The notes beneath the pieces were generated by a model. That model worked only from the letters and a program-made list of their open reading frames with translations, did no database searches and was not told where the DNA came from. Made by a program: the position numbers and the translations under genes. Positions 25,200 to 33,054 of a stretch of DNA of 64,000 nt are shown here, piece by piece. The first letter of the stretch is position 1. Every line of letters begins with the position of its first letter. Origin of the DNA: Sphingomonas aquatilis (lineage in GTDB: Bacteria; Pseudomonadota; Alphaproteobacteria; Sphingomonadales; Sphingomonadaceae); contig NZ_JACIDB010000007.1 in the NCBI RefSeq assembly GCF_014196115.1, positions 62,001 to 126,000 of the forward strand, read 5' to 3'.

Positions 25200-26602
25200 G
25201 CCGTCTGATCATCATTTCCAATCGTGTGTCCGCCCCCACGGGGTCCAAATCCGGGGGCGCACAGGGCGGCCTCGCCGTCGCCCTCGCCTCCGCGCTGCGC
25301 CAGTATAAGGGCATGTGGTTCGGCTGGTCGGGCGAGCGCACCGACGAATATACCGGCCAGATCACTTTCCAGCGCAACGAAGGCGTCACCACCGCGACCG
25401 TCGACCTCGAAGAGCAGGATATCGAGGAATATTACAATGGCTACGCCAACCGCACCCTGTGGCCGCTCTTTCACTATCGCGTCGATCTGGCGGAATATGA
25501 ACGCGAATTTGCCGGCGGCTATCAGCGGGTCAACGAACGCTTCGCCGACACCGTCCAGCCGCTGATCGAGGAAGACGACGCGGTTTGGATTCAGGATTAC
25601 CACCTGTTCCCGCTGGGGCAGGAGCTGCGCAAGCGGGGCGCGAAGAATCGCCTCGGCTTCTTCCTCCATATCCCCTGGCCGCCGCGCCGCCTGCTCGCCA
25701 TCCTGCCCGAAGCAGAAGGGCTGGTACGCAGCCTGTTCGCCTATGACGTCATCGGCTTCCACACCGACGAATGGCTGTCGTCGTTCCGCGATTATTGCAC
25801 CGCCGAACTGGGCGCGACCGTCGAGGGCGACGAGCTGGTGCTGGACGATCGCCGCGTGCGCGTCATGGCCTGCCCGATCGGCATCGATGCCAAGGAATTT
25901 GCCGGCCTTGCCGTCAGCACGCGGGGTCGCCTCGCCTATCGCCAGATGCGCGACGCCGCAGTGGGGCGCGACATGATCGTCGGCGTCGACCGGCTCGATT
26001 ATTCGAAGGGGCTGGAAGAACGCTTCCTGGGCTACGAACGCTTCCTCGTCGAGCATCCCGAGGAGCGCAAGGAAGTCACGCTGCTCCAGATCGCGCCGCC
26101 CAGCCGCGCGACGGTGGGCAGCTATCAGAAAATCCGCAGCAATCTCGAAGGATTGGCGGGCCGGATCAACGGCGCGTACGCCGACATCGACTGGGTGCCG
26201 ATCCGCTACGTCAACCAGGGCTATCCCCGCGACGTGCTCGCCGGCATCTATCGCGCCGCCAAGATCGGGCTGGTGACGCCGTTGCGCGACGGCATGAACC
26301 TCGTCGCCAAGGAATATGTCGCGGCGCAGAACCCGGAGGACCCCGGCGTCCTCATCCTGTCGCGTTTCGCCGGTGCCGCCTGCCAGCTGACCGACGCCGT
26401 CCTCATCAATCCCTATTCAGCCGAGGAAATGTCCGACGCGATCATGCTCGCGCTGCGCATGCCGCGTGAAGAACGCATCGAGCGCTGGCAGCGGATGATG
26501 GACGTCATCACCCGCGAGGATATCGGCTGGTGGCGCAAGACCTTCACCGAGGCGCTGATGGAAGCCCCGTTGGAGATGGAGACGGAGGCGGAGCCGGCAT
26601 GA
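25196..26602 (+). CDS. otsA: Trehalose-6-phosphate synthase (probable CTG start)
   Basis: GT20 enzyme transferring glucose from UDP-glucose to glucose-6-phosphate. GFFLHIPWPP, VDRLDYSKGL and TPLRDGMNLVAKEYVAAQ are the sugar- and nucleotide-binding segments; all look intact. OtsA proteins normally begin M-S-R-L-I-V/I-x-S-N-R-V, and here that N-terminus is encoded by CTG AGC CGT CTG ATC. The CTG at 25196 overlaps the GH15 stop in a CTGA arrangement, exactly like the ATGA couplings elsewhere, and GGAG lies nine bases upstream. No ATG, GTG or TTG exists near this position; the next upstream is GTG 25112, deep inside the GH15 gene. 468 residues from CTG. Confidence 0.93.
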   Translation: MSRLIIISNRVSAPTGSKSGGAQGGLAVALASALRQYKGMWFGWSGERTDEYTGQITFQRNEGVTTATVDLEEQDIEEYYNGYANRTLWPLFHYRVDLAEYEREFAGGYQRVNERFADTVQPLIEEDDAVWIQDYHLFPLGQELRKRGAKNRLGFFLHIPWPPRRLLAILPEAEGLVRSLFAYDVIGFHTDEWLSSFRDYCTAELGATVEGDELVLDDRRVRVMACPIGIDAKEFAGLAVSTRGRLAYRQMRDAAVGRDMIVGVDRLDYSKGLEERFLGYERFLVEHPEERKEVTLLQIAPPSRATVGSYQKIRSNLEGLAGRINGAYADIDWVPIRYVNQGYPRDVLAGIYRAAKIGLVTPLRDGMNLVAKEYVAAQNPEDPGVLILSRFAGAACQLTDAVLINPYSAEEMSDAIMLALRMPREERIERWQRMMDVITREDIGWWRKTFTEALMEAPLEMETEAEPA

Positions 26603-27644
26603 TCCGCGTCCGCGGCAGGGCTTCAGGCATCTCGTCGCGGATGAACGCATAGATCGCCTCGCGCACCTCGCACCGCAGATCGAACGCGGTGGAGGCATCC
26701 TTGGCGGTCATCAGCCCGCGCACCTCCATCAGGCCATCCTGTTTTGAATCAGTGACTTGGCAGTTGAAGAACCGCTGATCCCAGCGGGGGCTGGCCCGGA
26801 CGACCTCCTCCAGCTTCACCCTGATCCGGGCGACATCGGCGGCGGGATCAAGATACCAGAACACCGATCCCAGCAGGGCACTCGTCTCCCGGGTCCAGTT
26901 CTGGAAGCTGTTTTCGAGGAACTTCGACACTGGCACCACCAGCCGCCGGTCGTCCCAGATCCGAACCACGACATAGGTCAGCCGGATATCCTCGATCCGC
27001 CCCCATTCACTGTCGATGATGACGACGTCGTCGATCCGGATCGGCTCGGTAAAGGCCATTTGGATGCCGGCGATCAGGTTCTTCAGCGCTGGCTGCGCCG
27101 CAGCGCCGATGGCAAGACCGGCGACGCCGGCAGAGGCGGCCAGCGTCACCCCGATCGTCCGCACCGACGGAATGCTCATCAACATCATCATCGCCGTGAT
27201 CAGGATCAGCACGAACACCCCGATCCGGTGCAGGATGCCGATCCGCGTCCGCCGCCGCCGGGCCCTCAGATTGTCGGCGGCGGTGATGTCGAACCGCACC
27301 TCGCTGATGTCCCGATAGGCCGTCAGCCCGGCGAGCAGCATCCAACCGAAGATGCCTGGCGTCAGCAGCCCCAGCACTCGCTGCCAGATCGTCTCCCAAT
27401 AGCGTGGCAGGTCCAGCCCCGGCCCCGACGCGGCGAGGGCGATGACGATCACCAGCCAGAAACTCGGCCGATCGAGCCGGGCGATCAGGATATCGTCGGT
27501 CTTCGTCGCGGTGCGTCCCGCCAGCCGGCGCAGCGCCGCGAACAGGATGCGATGGACCAGCGACAGTAGCAGGACGAACGCCAGTACGCCGCCCAGCTTC
27601 CCCGCCCAGTCCGGCAGGTCGATATCGAGATAGGGGATATGCAT
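26544..27644 (-). CDS. MscS family mechanosensitive ion channel
   Basis: 366-residue inner-membrane channel of the small-conductance family. Four to five N-terminal helices precede the pore helix and cytoplasmic beta domain: TLAASAGVAGLAIGAAAQ is the Gly/Ala-rich TM3, followed by LKNLIAGIQMAFTEPIRIDD and WGRIEDIRLTYVVVRIWDDR. The ATG at 27644 gives the hydrophobic N-terminus; the longer frame is Pro/Gly-rich and unlike a channel. Its 3' end runs 59 bases into the 3' end of otsA on the other strand. Functional pairing with trehalose genes (osmotic stress) is suggestive only. Confidence 0.92.
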   Translation of the reverse strand: MHIPYLDIDLPDWAGKLGGVLAFVLLLSLVHRILFAALRRLAGRTATKTDDILIARLDRPSFWLVIVIALAASGPGLDLPRYWETIWQRVLGLLTPGIFGWMLLAGLTAYRDISEVRFDITAADNLRARRRRTRIGILHRIGVFVLILITAMMMLMSIPSVRTIGVTLAASAGVAGLAIGAAAQPALKNLIAGIQMAFTEPIRIDDVVIIDSEWGRIEDIRLTYVVVRIWDDRRLVVPVSKFLENSFQNWTRETSALLGSVFWYLDPAADVARIRVKLEEVVRASPRWDQRFFNCQVTDSKQDGLMEVRGLMTAKDASTAFDLRCEVREAIYAFIRDEMPEALPRTRIMPAPPPSPSPTGLPSAPR

Positions 27645-27761
27645 CGCCGCTAACACGCACCACGCCGGCAAAGGCTCCCCGCCCCCCTGCCCCGCCCCCT
27701 GCTCCACCGCCCCGAACACAACGGTCGATCGGTGCGTTGTCGGCACGGTTCGAATCAGCTG

Positions 27762-27779
27762 CTGTCACGAACTCGTCAC
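27762..27779 (+). promoter_or_regulatory. Pho-box-like direct repeat upstream of PiT transporter
   Basis: CTGTCAC (27762-27768), spacer GAAC, TCGTCAC (27773-27779): two heptamers with an 11-base period, matching the PhoB box layout (consensus CTGTCAT, 4-base spacer). It lies 22 bases before the PiT start. A -10 ten bases after the second heptamer is not evident, which lowers confidence; CATACA at 27779-27784 is another possible -10. Confidence 0.45.
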
Positions 27780-27801
27780 ATACAGGGTCCACCGCGGACA
27801 T

Positions 27802-29442
27802 ATGGCTACGACGCTCACCGCCGCTTCCCCCCAAACGGCTGCACGCGGCCCGCGGCTCGACGGGCATCTGCATCCCGCCGGCCGCTGGATCTTCCTGGCC
27901 GTCCTGATCGGCGCGCTGGGCTATGCCGGCGCGAGCATCCTGACGGACACGGCAGAGGTCGGCGAAACGCTGGCGACGGGCGTCTTCCTGTTCCTCGGCC
28001 TCGCGCTGCTGATCGCGCTCGGGTTCGAATTCGTGAACGGCTTCCACGACACCGCCAACGCCGTCGCCACCGTCATCTACACCCACGCCATGCCCGCGCC
28101 GCTGGCCGTCGTCTGGTCGGGCGTGTTCAATTTCCTCGGCGTGCTCGCCTCGTCCGGCGCGGTCGCCTATTCGATCATCACGCTGCTGCCCGTGGATCTG
28201 GTGATCAACACCGGTTCGGCGGGCGGGTTCGCGATGATCTTCGCGCTGCTGCTGGCGGCAGTGCTGTGGAACCTCGCGACCTGGTATGTCGGCCTGCCCA
28301 ATTCGTCCAGCCATGCGCTGATCGGCTCGATCCTCGGCGTCGGCCTCGCCAATCAACTGCTCGCCCGAGGCTTGAACGGCACGTCGGGCGTCGACTGGCA
28401 TCAGGCGGAGAAGGTCTTTTCCGCGCTGTTCTTCAGCCCGTTGATCGGCTTCACCGCCGCCCTCGTGCTTTTGCTGGTGATGAAGCGCTTCCTTCGCGAC
28501 CCCAAGCTCTATCGCGAACCCGACACGCAGGCGCCGCCGCCCAGGGGCATTCGGGCGACGCTGATCGCCACCTGCACCGCGGTCAGCTTCGCGCACGGCA
28601 GCAACGACGGGCAGAAGGGCATGGGCCTGATCATGCTGATCCTGATCGGCTGCGCGCCCACCGCCTATGCGCTGAACCGCACCGTCCCCGAAAGCGCGAC
28701 GCCCGCCTTCGTCGCACAGGCGCGCTCCGCCGCGGAAATCTACGCGCGCCAGCCGGGGCCGGAACCGACGGTCGATATCGCCCGCGCCACCGTGACGCGC
28801 GGGCTCGCCGAACGCCGGGTCGATACGCCCGCCATGTACGGCGCACTCGCCTCGCTGTCGCGCGATGTCGGCGACAAGCTCGAAAGCTACGGATCGCTCG
28901 GCAAGGTGCCCGCCGCTGCCACGCCCAACCTGCGGGGCGACATGTACCTCGTCCTTGATGCCGGCAAGCTGATCGTCGCCGACGAAGGCGCCCGCACCCA
29001 CTTCACCGCCGCCGAGATCGACGGGATCAAGGCCTATGGTAGCCGGTTGGAACAGGGCACGCGCTACATTCCGCTCTGGGTGAAGATCACCGTCGCGATC
29101 GCTTTGGGCCTCGGCACGATGGTCGGCTGGCGACGGATCGTCGTCACCGTCGGCGAACGGATCGGCAAGACCCACCTCACTTATGGCATGGGCATGTCGG
29201 CCGAAGTGGTGACCGCGGCGACGATCCTGCTCGCGGATCGCTTCGCCATGCCGGTGTCCACGACGCACATCCTGTCGTCGGGCGTCGCCGGCGCGTCGGT
29301 CGCGAACGGCGCGGGCCTGCAATGGCGCACCGTGCGCAACATGGCGCTCGCCTGGTTCATGACGTTGCCCGCCGCGATGCTGTTGTCGGGCGTGCTCTAC
29401 TGGATCCTGCTCACCGTGCTGCGCACGACGATGGCCGCTTAA
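27802..29442 (+). CDS. PiT family inorganic phosphate transporter
   Basis: 546-residue inner-membrane phosphate permease. The two inverted signature repeats are EFVNGFHDTANAVATVIYT near residue 75 and SFAHGSNDGQKGMG near residue 265; the N-terminal half also has LPNSSSHALIGSILG and the C-terminal half MPVSTTHILSSGV. Between the halves lies an unusually long hydrophilic domain of about 150 residues (roughly 285-425) that standard PiT proteins lack or have much shorter. Uptake is expected to be cation- or proton-coupled. A Pho-box-like repeat upstream and plcP-agt downstream place it in a phosphate-response block. Confidence 0.93.
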   Translation: MATTLTAASPQTAARGPRLDGHLHPAGRWIFLAVLIGALGYAGASILTDTAEVGETLATGVFLFLGLALLIALGFEFVNGFHDTANAVATVIYTHAMPAPLAVVWSGVFNFLGVLASSGAVAYSIITLLPVDLVINTGSAGGFAMIFALLLAAVLWNLATWYVGLPNSSSHALIGSILGVGLANQLLARGLNGTSGVDWHQAEKVFSALFFSPLIGFTAALVLLLVMKRFLRDPKLYREPDTQAPPPRGIRATLIATCTAVSFAHGSNDGQKGMGLIMLILIGCAPTAYALNRTVPESATPAFVAQARSAAEIYARQPGPEPTVDIARATVTRGLAERRVDTPAMYGALASLSRDVGDKLESYGSLGKVPAAATPNLRGDMYLVLDAGKLIVADEGARTHFTAAEIDGIKAYGSRLEQGTRYIPLWVKITVAIALGLGTMVGWRRIVVTVGERIGKTHLTYGMGMSAEVVTAATILLADRFAMPVSTTHILSSGVAGASVANGAGLQWRTVRNMALAWFMTLPAAMLLSGVLYWILLTVLRTTMAA

Positions 29443-29453
29443 GCGCAACACTT

Positions 29454-29498
29454 CCGTAACCTCGCCGTGACCGCGGCGTCACATCGGCAGGCTATGGA
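29454..29498 (+). promoter_or_regulatory. Predicted PhoB-dependent promoter of plcP-agt
   Basis: Three heptamers with an exact 11-base period: CCGTAAC (29454-29460), CCGTGAC (29465-29471), GCGTCAC (29476-29482), spacers CTCG and CGCG. Ten bases after the last heptamer is TATGGA (29493-29498), the same geometry as E. coli phoA (second heptamer, 10 bases, -10). No separate -35 is present, as expected for PhoB-activated promoters. The heptamers match consensus CTGTCAT at four of seven positions each, so affinity may be modest. The predicted leader is about 35 bases. Confidence 0.6.
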
Positions 29499-29538
29499 TC
29501 GCCCATAAGGGAACAGCGGGTTCCCGTGGGGGCCACGC

Positions 29539-30405
29539 ATGACCACCGACACGACCACCGCCGATATCCTCGCCTTCGTGCCGCAGCGGCCGACCGTGCC
29601 GGAGGCTGCGGGCGTCACGCGCCGCCGCTACCGCACGATCTGGATTTCGGACGTCCATCTCGGCACCCGCGGCTGCAATGCCGACATGCTGATCGACTTC
29701 CTCGACCATGTCGACAGCGACCAGCTCTATCTCGTCGGCGACATCATCGACGGCTGGCGTCTCAAGAAGCGCTTCTACTGGCCGGCGAGCCACAACGACG
29801 TCGTCTGGCGCCTGATGAAGCGCGCCAAGCGCGGCACCCGCGTCACCTACATCCCCGGCAATCATGACGAGGTGTTCCGCCAGTTGGCCGGCATGGACTT
29901 CGGCGGCGTCAAGATCCGCCGCAAGGCGATCCACACCACCGCCGACGGCCGCCGCCTGCTGGTGCTGCACGGCGACGAATTCGACGCGATCACGCTTGCG
30001 CACCGCTGGGTCGCGTTCATCGGCGACAGCGCCTACACCGCGCTGATGGTGGTGAACCAGTGGCTGAACGTCGCACGCCGCCGCCTCGGCATGCCCTATT
30101 GGTCGCTGTCGAAGCATGCCAAGGCGAAGGTGAAGAACGCCGTCGCCTTCATCTCGCATTTCGAAGAGGTCGTCGCCCATGCCGCGGGATCGCGCGGCGT
30201 CGATGGCGTGGTGTGCGGGCACATTCACACCGCCGAAATTCGCGATATCCAAGGCGTCGCTTATTATAACGACGGCGATTGGGTGGAGGGTTGCACCGCC
30301 CTGGTCGAACATTTCGACGGCCGCATGGAGCTGCTCCATTGGGCGGATGAGATTGCGGCACGCAATGCCCCGGCCAGCACCGATAGCGTGATCCGCGCCG
30401 CCTGA
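29539..30405 (+). CDS. PlcP-like metallophosphoesterase (phospholipase C of lipid remodelling)
   Basis: 288-residue calcineurin-like phosphoesterase, usually auto-named UDP-2,3-diacylglucosamine diphosphatase. Metal motifs WISDVHLGTRG, VGDIIDGW, IPGNHDEVFR, LHGDEFDAI and VCGHIHTAEI are complete. The specific context VHLGTRGCNADMLIDFL, HNDVVWRLMKRA and GMPYWSLSKHAKAKVKNAV, and the pairing with an Agt-type glycosyltransferase, match the rhizobial and marine alphaproteobacterial PlcP, which splits phospholipid head groups to give diacylglycerol during phosphate starvation. It overlaps agt by one base. The LpxH-like alternative is disfavoured by the neighbour and promoter. Confidence 0.85.
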   Translation: MTTDTTTADILAFVPQRPTVPEAAGVTRRRYRTIWISDVHLGTRGCNADMLIDFLDHVDSDQLYLVGDIIDGWRLKKRFYWPASHNDVVWRLMKRAKRGTRVTYIPGNHDEVFRQLAGMDFGGVKIRRKAIHTTADGRRLLVLHGDEFDAITLAHRWVAFIGDSAYTALMVVNQWLNVARRRLGMPYWSLSKHAKAKVKNAVAFISHFEEVVAHAAGSRGVDGVVCGHIHTAEIRDIQGVAYYNDGDWVEGCTALVEHFDGRMELLHWADEIAARNAPASTDSVIRAA

Positions 30406-31430
30406 TGCGCATCGCCCTCGTCACCGACGCCTGGGCGCCCCAGGTCAACGGCGTGGTCCGCACGCTCACCGCCGTCCGCGACGAGTTGGAGGCGCAGGGC
30501 CATCGATTGCTGGTGATCTCGCCCGATCGCTTCGCCAGCCTGCCCTGCCCCAGCTATCCCGAAATCCGGCTGGCGCTGGCGCGCAGCGGTACGATCGGGC
30601 GGCTGATCCGCGACTTCGACGCGGATGCGGTGCATATCGCCACCGAAGGTCCCCTGGGCCTTGCTGCGCGGCGCTGGTGCGTCGGCGAAGGCGTGCGCTT
30701 CACCACCGCCTATCATACGCAATTTCCCGATTATGTCGCGGCACGCACCGGCGTGAATGCCGAATGGATCTGGCGCTACATCCGCTGGTTCCACGCGCCC
30801 GCTGACGCCATCCTCACCTCGACCCCCTCGGTCGATGCGGTGCTGCGCGCGCATGGCCTGCCGCATTTGCGCCGTTGGGGCCGCGGCGTCGACCTCGCGA
30901 CCTTCACCGCCGATGGGCCGTGCGATCCCGTCATCACGGCATTGCCAGGCCCGATCCAGCTCTACGTCGGCCGCGTCGCGGTTGAAAAGAATATCGAGGG
31001 GTTCCTCCAGTCGACGACGCCCGGCAGCAAGGTGGTCGTGGGCGATGGCCCGGCGCTGGCGATACTGGCGGCACGCTACCCGCAGGCGCATTTCCTCGGA
31101 CCGCGCTTTGGCGCGGACCTCGCCGCGGCCTATCGCAGCGCCAATGTGCTGGTCTTCCCCAGCCGCACCGACACGTTCGGACTGGTGATGATCGAGGCGC
31201 TCGCCTGTGGCACCCCCGTCGCGGCACTGCCCGCGCCGGGGCCGGTCGACGTGCTGGACGACAGCGTCGCTGCGATCGACGCCGACCTCGACGTCGCTAT
31301 CCCGCGCGCGCTGACCCGCGACCGCGCAACCTGCACTGCCTATGCCGCCCGCTTCACCTGGGCGAGCAGCGCGGCCCAGTTCCTCGACAGCCTCGCGCCC
31401 CTGCGCGCGCTGGAGAGCCGCGCGGCCTAG
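30405..31430 (+). CDS. Agt-like glycosyltransferase (glycolipid synthesis)
   Basis: 341-residue GT4-type (GT-B) enzyme. It starts MRIALVTDAWAPQVNGVVRT, and the donor site holds YVGRVAVEKNIEGFL and SRTDTFGLVMIEALACGTPV; the TDTFGLV variant with PAPGPVDVL is characteristic of SqdX/Agt diacylglycerol glycosyltransferases. In related bacteria Agt makes mono-hexosyl or glucuronosyl diacylglycerol from the diacylglycerol released by PlcP, replacing phospholipids. Coupled to plcP by a TGATG overlap. The sugar donor is not predictable here. Confidence 0.85.
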   Translation: MRIALVTDAWAPQVNGVVRTLTAVRDELEAQGHRLLVISPDRFASLPCPSYPEIRLALARSGTIGRLIRDFDADAVHIATEGPLGLAARRWCVGEGVRFTTAYHTQFPDYVAARTGVNAEWIWRYIRWFHAPADAILTSTPSVDAVLRAHGLPHLRRWGRGVDLATFTADGPCDPVITALPGPIQLYVGRVAVEKNIEGFLQSTTPGSKVVVGDGPALAILAARYPQAHFLGPRFGADLAAAYRSANVLVFPSRTDTFGLVMIEALACGTPVAALPAPGPVDVLDDSVAAIDADLDVAIPRALTRDRATCTAYAARFTWASSAAQFLDSLAPLRALESRAA

Positions 31431-31462
31431 CCGTCCGCCAGCGCGAACCACAGGCGCGCTAT

Positions 31463-31526
31463 CCCCGCCTGGCGGGGTTCACCGTGCCGCGCCTTCGATT
31501 GCTGTCCGCTCTTGCGGCACGGTGAA
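31463..31526. terminator. Hairpins between convergent agt and efflux operon
   Basis: A CCCCGCC/GGCGGGG hairpin (about 31464-31477) is followed by a perfect 13-bp inverted repeat TTCACCGTGCCGC (31478-31490) / GCGGCACGGTGAA (31514-31526). No T tract, but the location between convergent genes supports bidirectional transcription ending. Confidence 0.55.
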
Positions 31527-31539
31527 CGGGTTAAATGGT

Positions 31540-33048
31540 TTACTCGAGTCCACCACCCAGCGAGCGGTATAGTTCGACAAGGTTGCTGATGCGTGTCAGT
31601 CGGGTCGTGACCAACTGCTGCTGTGCCGCATACGCGGAGCGCTGCGAATCCAGCGTGTTGAGGAAGGATTCCACCCCCGCCCGATAACGCGCGTCGGAAA
31701 TGCGCAGCGCGACGTTCGCCGCCCCGACACGGGCGGTCTGCGCCGCAATCTGTTCGTCTATCGTACCGCGCTGTGCCAGCGCATCGGCGACCTCGCGAAA
31801 GGCGGTCTGGACCGTCTTCTCATAGGTCGACACCGCCGCCTGCTGCGACGCCCGCGCATAATCGACATTGCCCCGCAGCCGTCCGCCATCGAACAGCGGC
31901 AGCGATACCGACGGCGCGCCGGTATAGGTGAAGCTGCCGCCCGCGAAGAGTCCGCTCAGCGCCGTGCTGATCGTCCCCAGCGTCGCGGTCAGCGAGATGC
32001 GCGGGAACAGAGCCGCTCGCGCCGCACCGATATTGGCATTCTGCGCGATCAGCTGGTGCTCGGCCTGCAACACGTCTGGCCGACGCAGCAGGACCTCGGA
32101 CGACAGGCCTGCGGGCAGCACCTGCAACGCGGCATCGCCATTGCCCAGCCCCTGCGGCAGCAGGTCCGCCGTCACCGGCGTACCGACCAATAGGTCGAGC
32201 GCATTCTTGTCCTGCGCCACCCGCGTCTTCAGCACGGCGATATCGTTGCGCGCGCTCTGATAGCTGGTTTCCGCCTGCCGCGCTTCCAGTTCGGATGCGA
32301 CACCGATGCGGAACTGCGCCCGCGTCAGCTCCAGCGATTGCTCGAACGCCTTCAGCGTCTCTTGCGAGATGCGCAGCTGATCCTGATCCAACCCCAGGGT
32401 CGCCCAGGCCGTCGCGATCTCGGCGATCAGGCTGATCCGCGCGGCGCGCTGCGCCTCTTCCGACGCGAAATACTGTTCCAGCGCGGCGCGGTTGAGGTTG
32501 CGGACGCGGCCGAACAGGTCGAGCTCGAAGGCCGAGAAGCCAGCATTGACCGAATAGAATTCCAAATTCGACGAATTGGACCCCACCGCCGCGCCACCAG
32601 CCCCGGCACCCACGCCGCCACCGGTTCCCGCTCCGGCTCCGGCACCTGCGCCGCTACCCGCACCGGCACCTGCACCCGCCCCGGCGGAGGCGCCGCCGAA
32701 GATGTTGTTGGTATAGGTCCCCGACCCCGACACCGTGGTCGACGGCACCAGATCGGCCCGCTGGATGCGATATTGCGCCCGCGCTTGCAGCACGTTGGCC
32801 GCGGCGACCCGCAGATCGCGGTTGTTCTCCAGCCCCAGCGCGATCGTCTTGCGCAGCCGGTCGTCGGTGAAGAACGTCTGCCAGCCGATCTTGCTGACGT
32901 CGGGCGCATCGGTCGCGGCGGCCGGATACACGCCGCCCTGCGGCAGGGCCGCGGGCACCGCGCCTTCGGGCCGCACGTATTTCGGTGCGAAATTGCACCC
33001 CGCGAGCGCGCTGGCGCCCAGCAGCGCGAGGACGATTTTGCGTGTCAT
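31540..33048 (-). CDS. RND efflux outer-membrane lipoprotein (NodT/OprM family)
   Basis: 502-residue TolC-like channel lipoprotein. Lipobox SALAGC with Cys18; two OEP repeats with TDDRLRKTIALGLENNRDLR and SLPLFDGGRLRGNVDYARAS. Residues 118-157 are an almost pure Gly-Ala run not found in typical OprM/NodT proteins, placed in the first half near a barrel or periplasmic loop. The start could also be the in-frame GTG codons at 33054 or 33051; GGGAG lies 5, 8 and 11 bases from the three options. It is the last gene of the efflux operon and directly follows the RND pump gene. Confidence 0.92.
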   Translation of the reverse strand: MTRKIVLALLGASALAGCNFAPKYVRPEGAVPAALPQGGVYPAAATDAPDVSKIGWQTFFTDDRLRKTIALGLENNRDLRVAAANVLQARAQYRIQRADLVPSTTVSGSGTYTNNIFGGASAGAGAGAGAGSGAGAGAGAGTGGGVGAGAGGAAVGSNSSNLEFYSVNAGFSAFELDLFGRVRNLNRAALEQYFASEEAQRAARISLIAEIATAWATLGLDQDQLRISQETLKAFEQSLELTRAQFRIGVASELEARQAETSYQSARNDIAVLKTRVAQDKNALDLLVGTPVTADLLPQGLGNGDAALQVLPAGLSSEVLLRRPDVLQAEHQLIAQNANIGAARAALFPRISLTATLGTISTALSGLFAGGSFTYTGAPSVSLPLFDGGRLRGNVDYARASQQAAVSTYEKTVQTAFREVADALAQRGTIDEQIAAQTARVGAANVALRISDARYRAGVESFLNTLDSQRSAYAAQQQLVTTRLTRISNLVELYRSLGGGLE

Positions 33049-33054
33049 CACCAC

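Noticed and set aside
27007..29451. 814-codon minus-strand frame antisense to the phosphate transporter
   Set aside because: No domain, Arg/Asp/Gly-rich shadow; the plus-strand PiT signatures are unequivocal.
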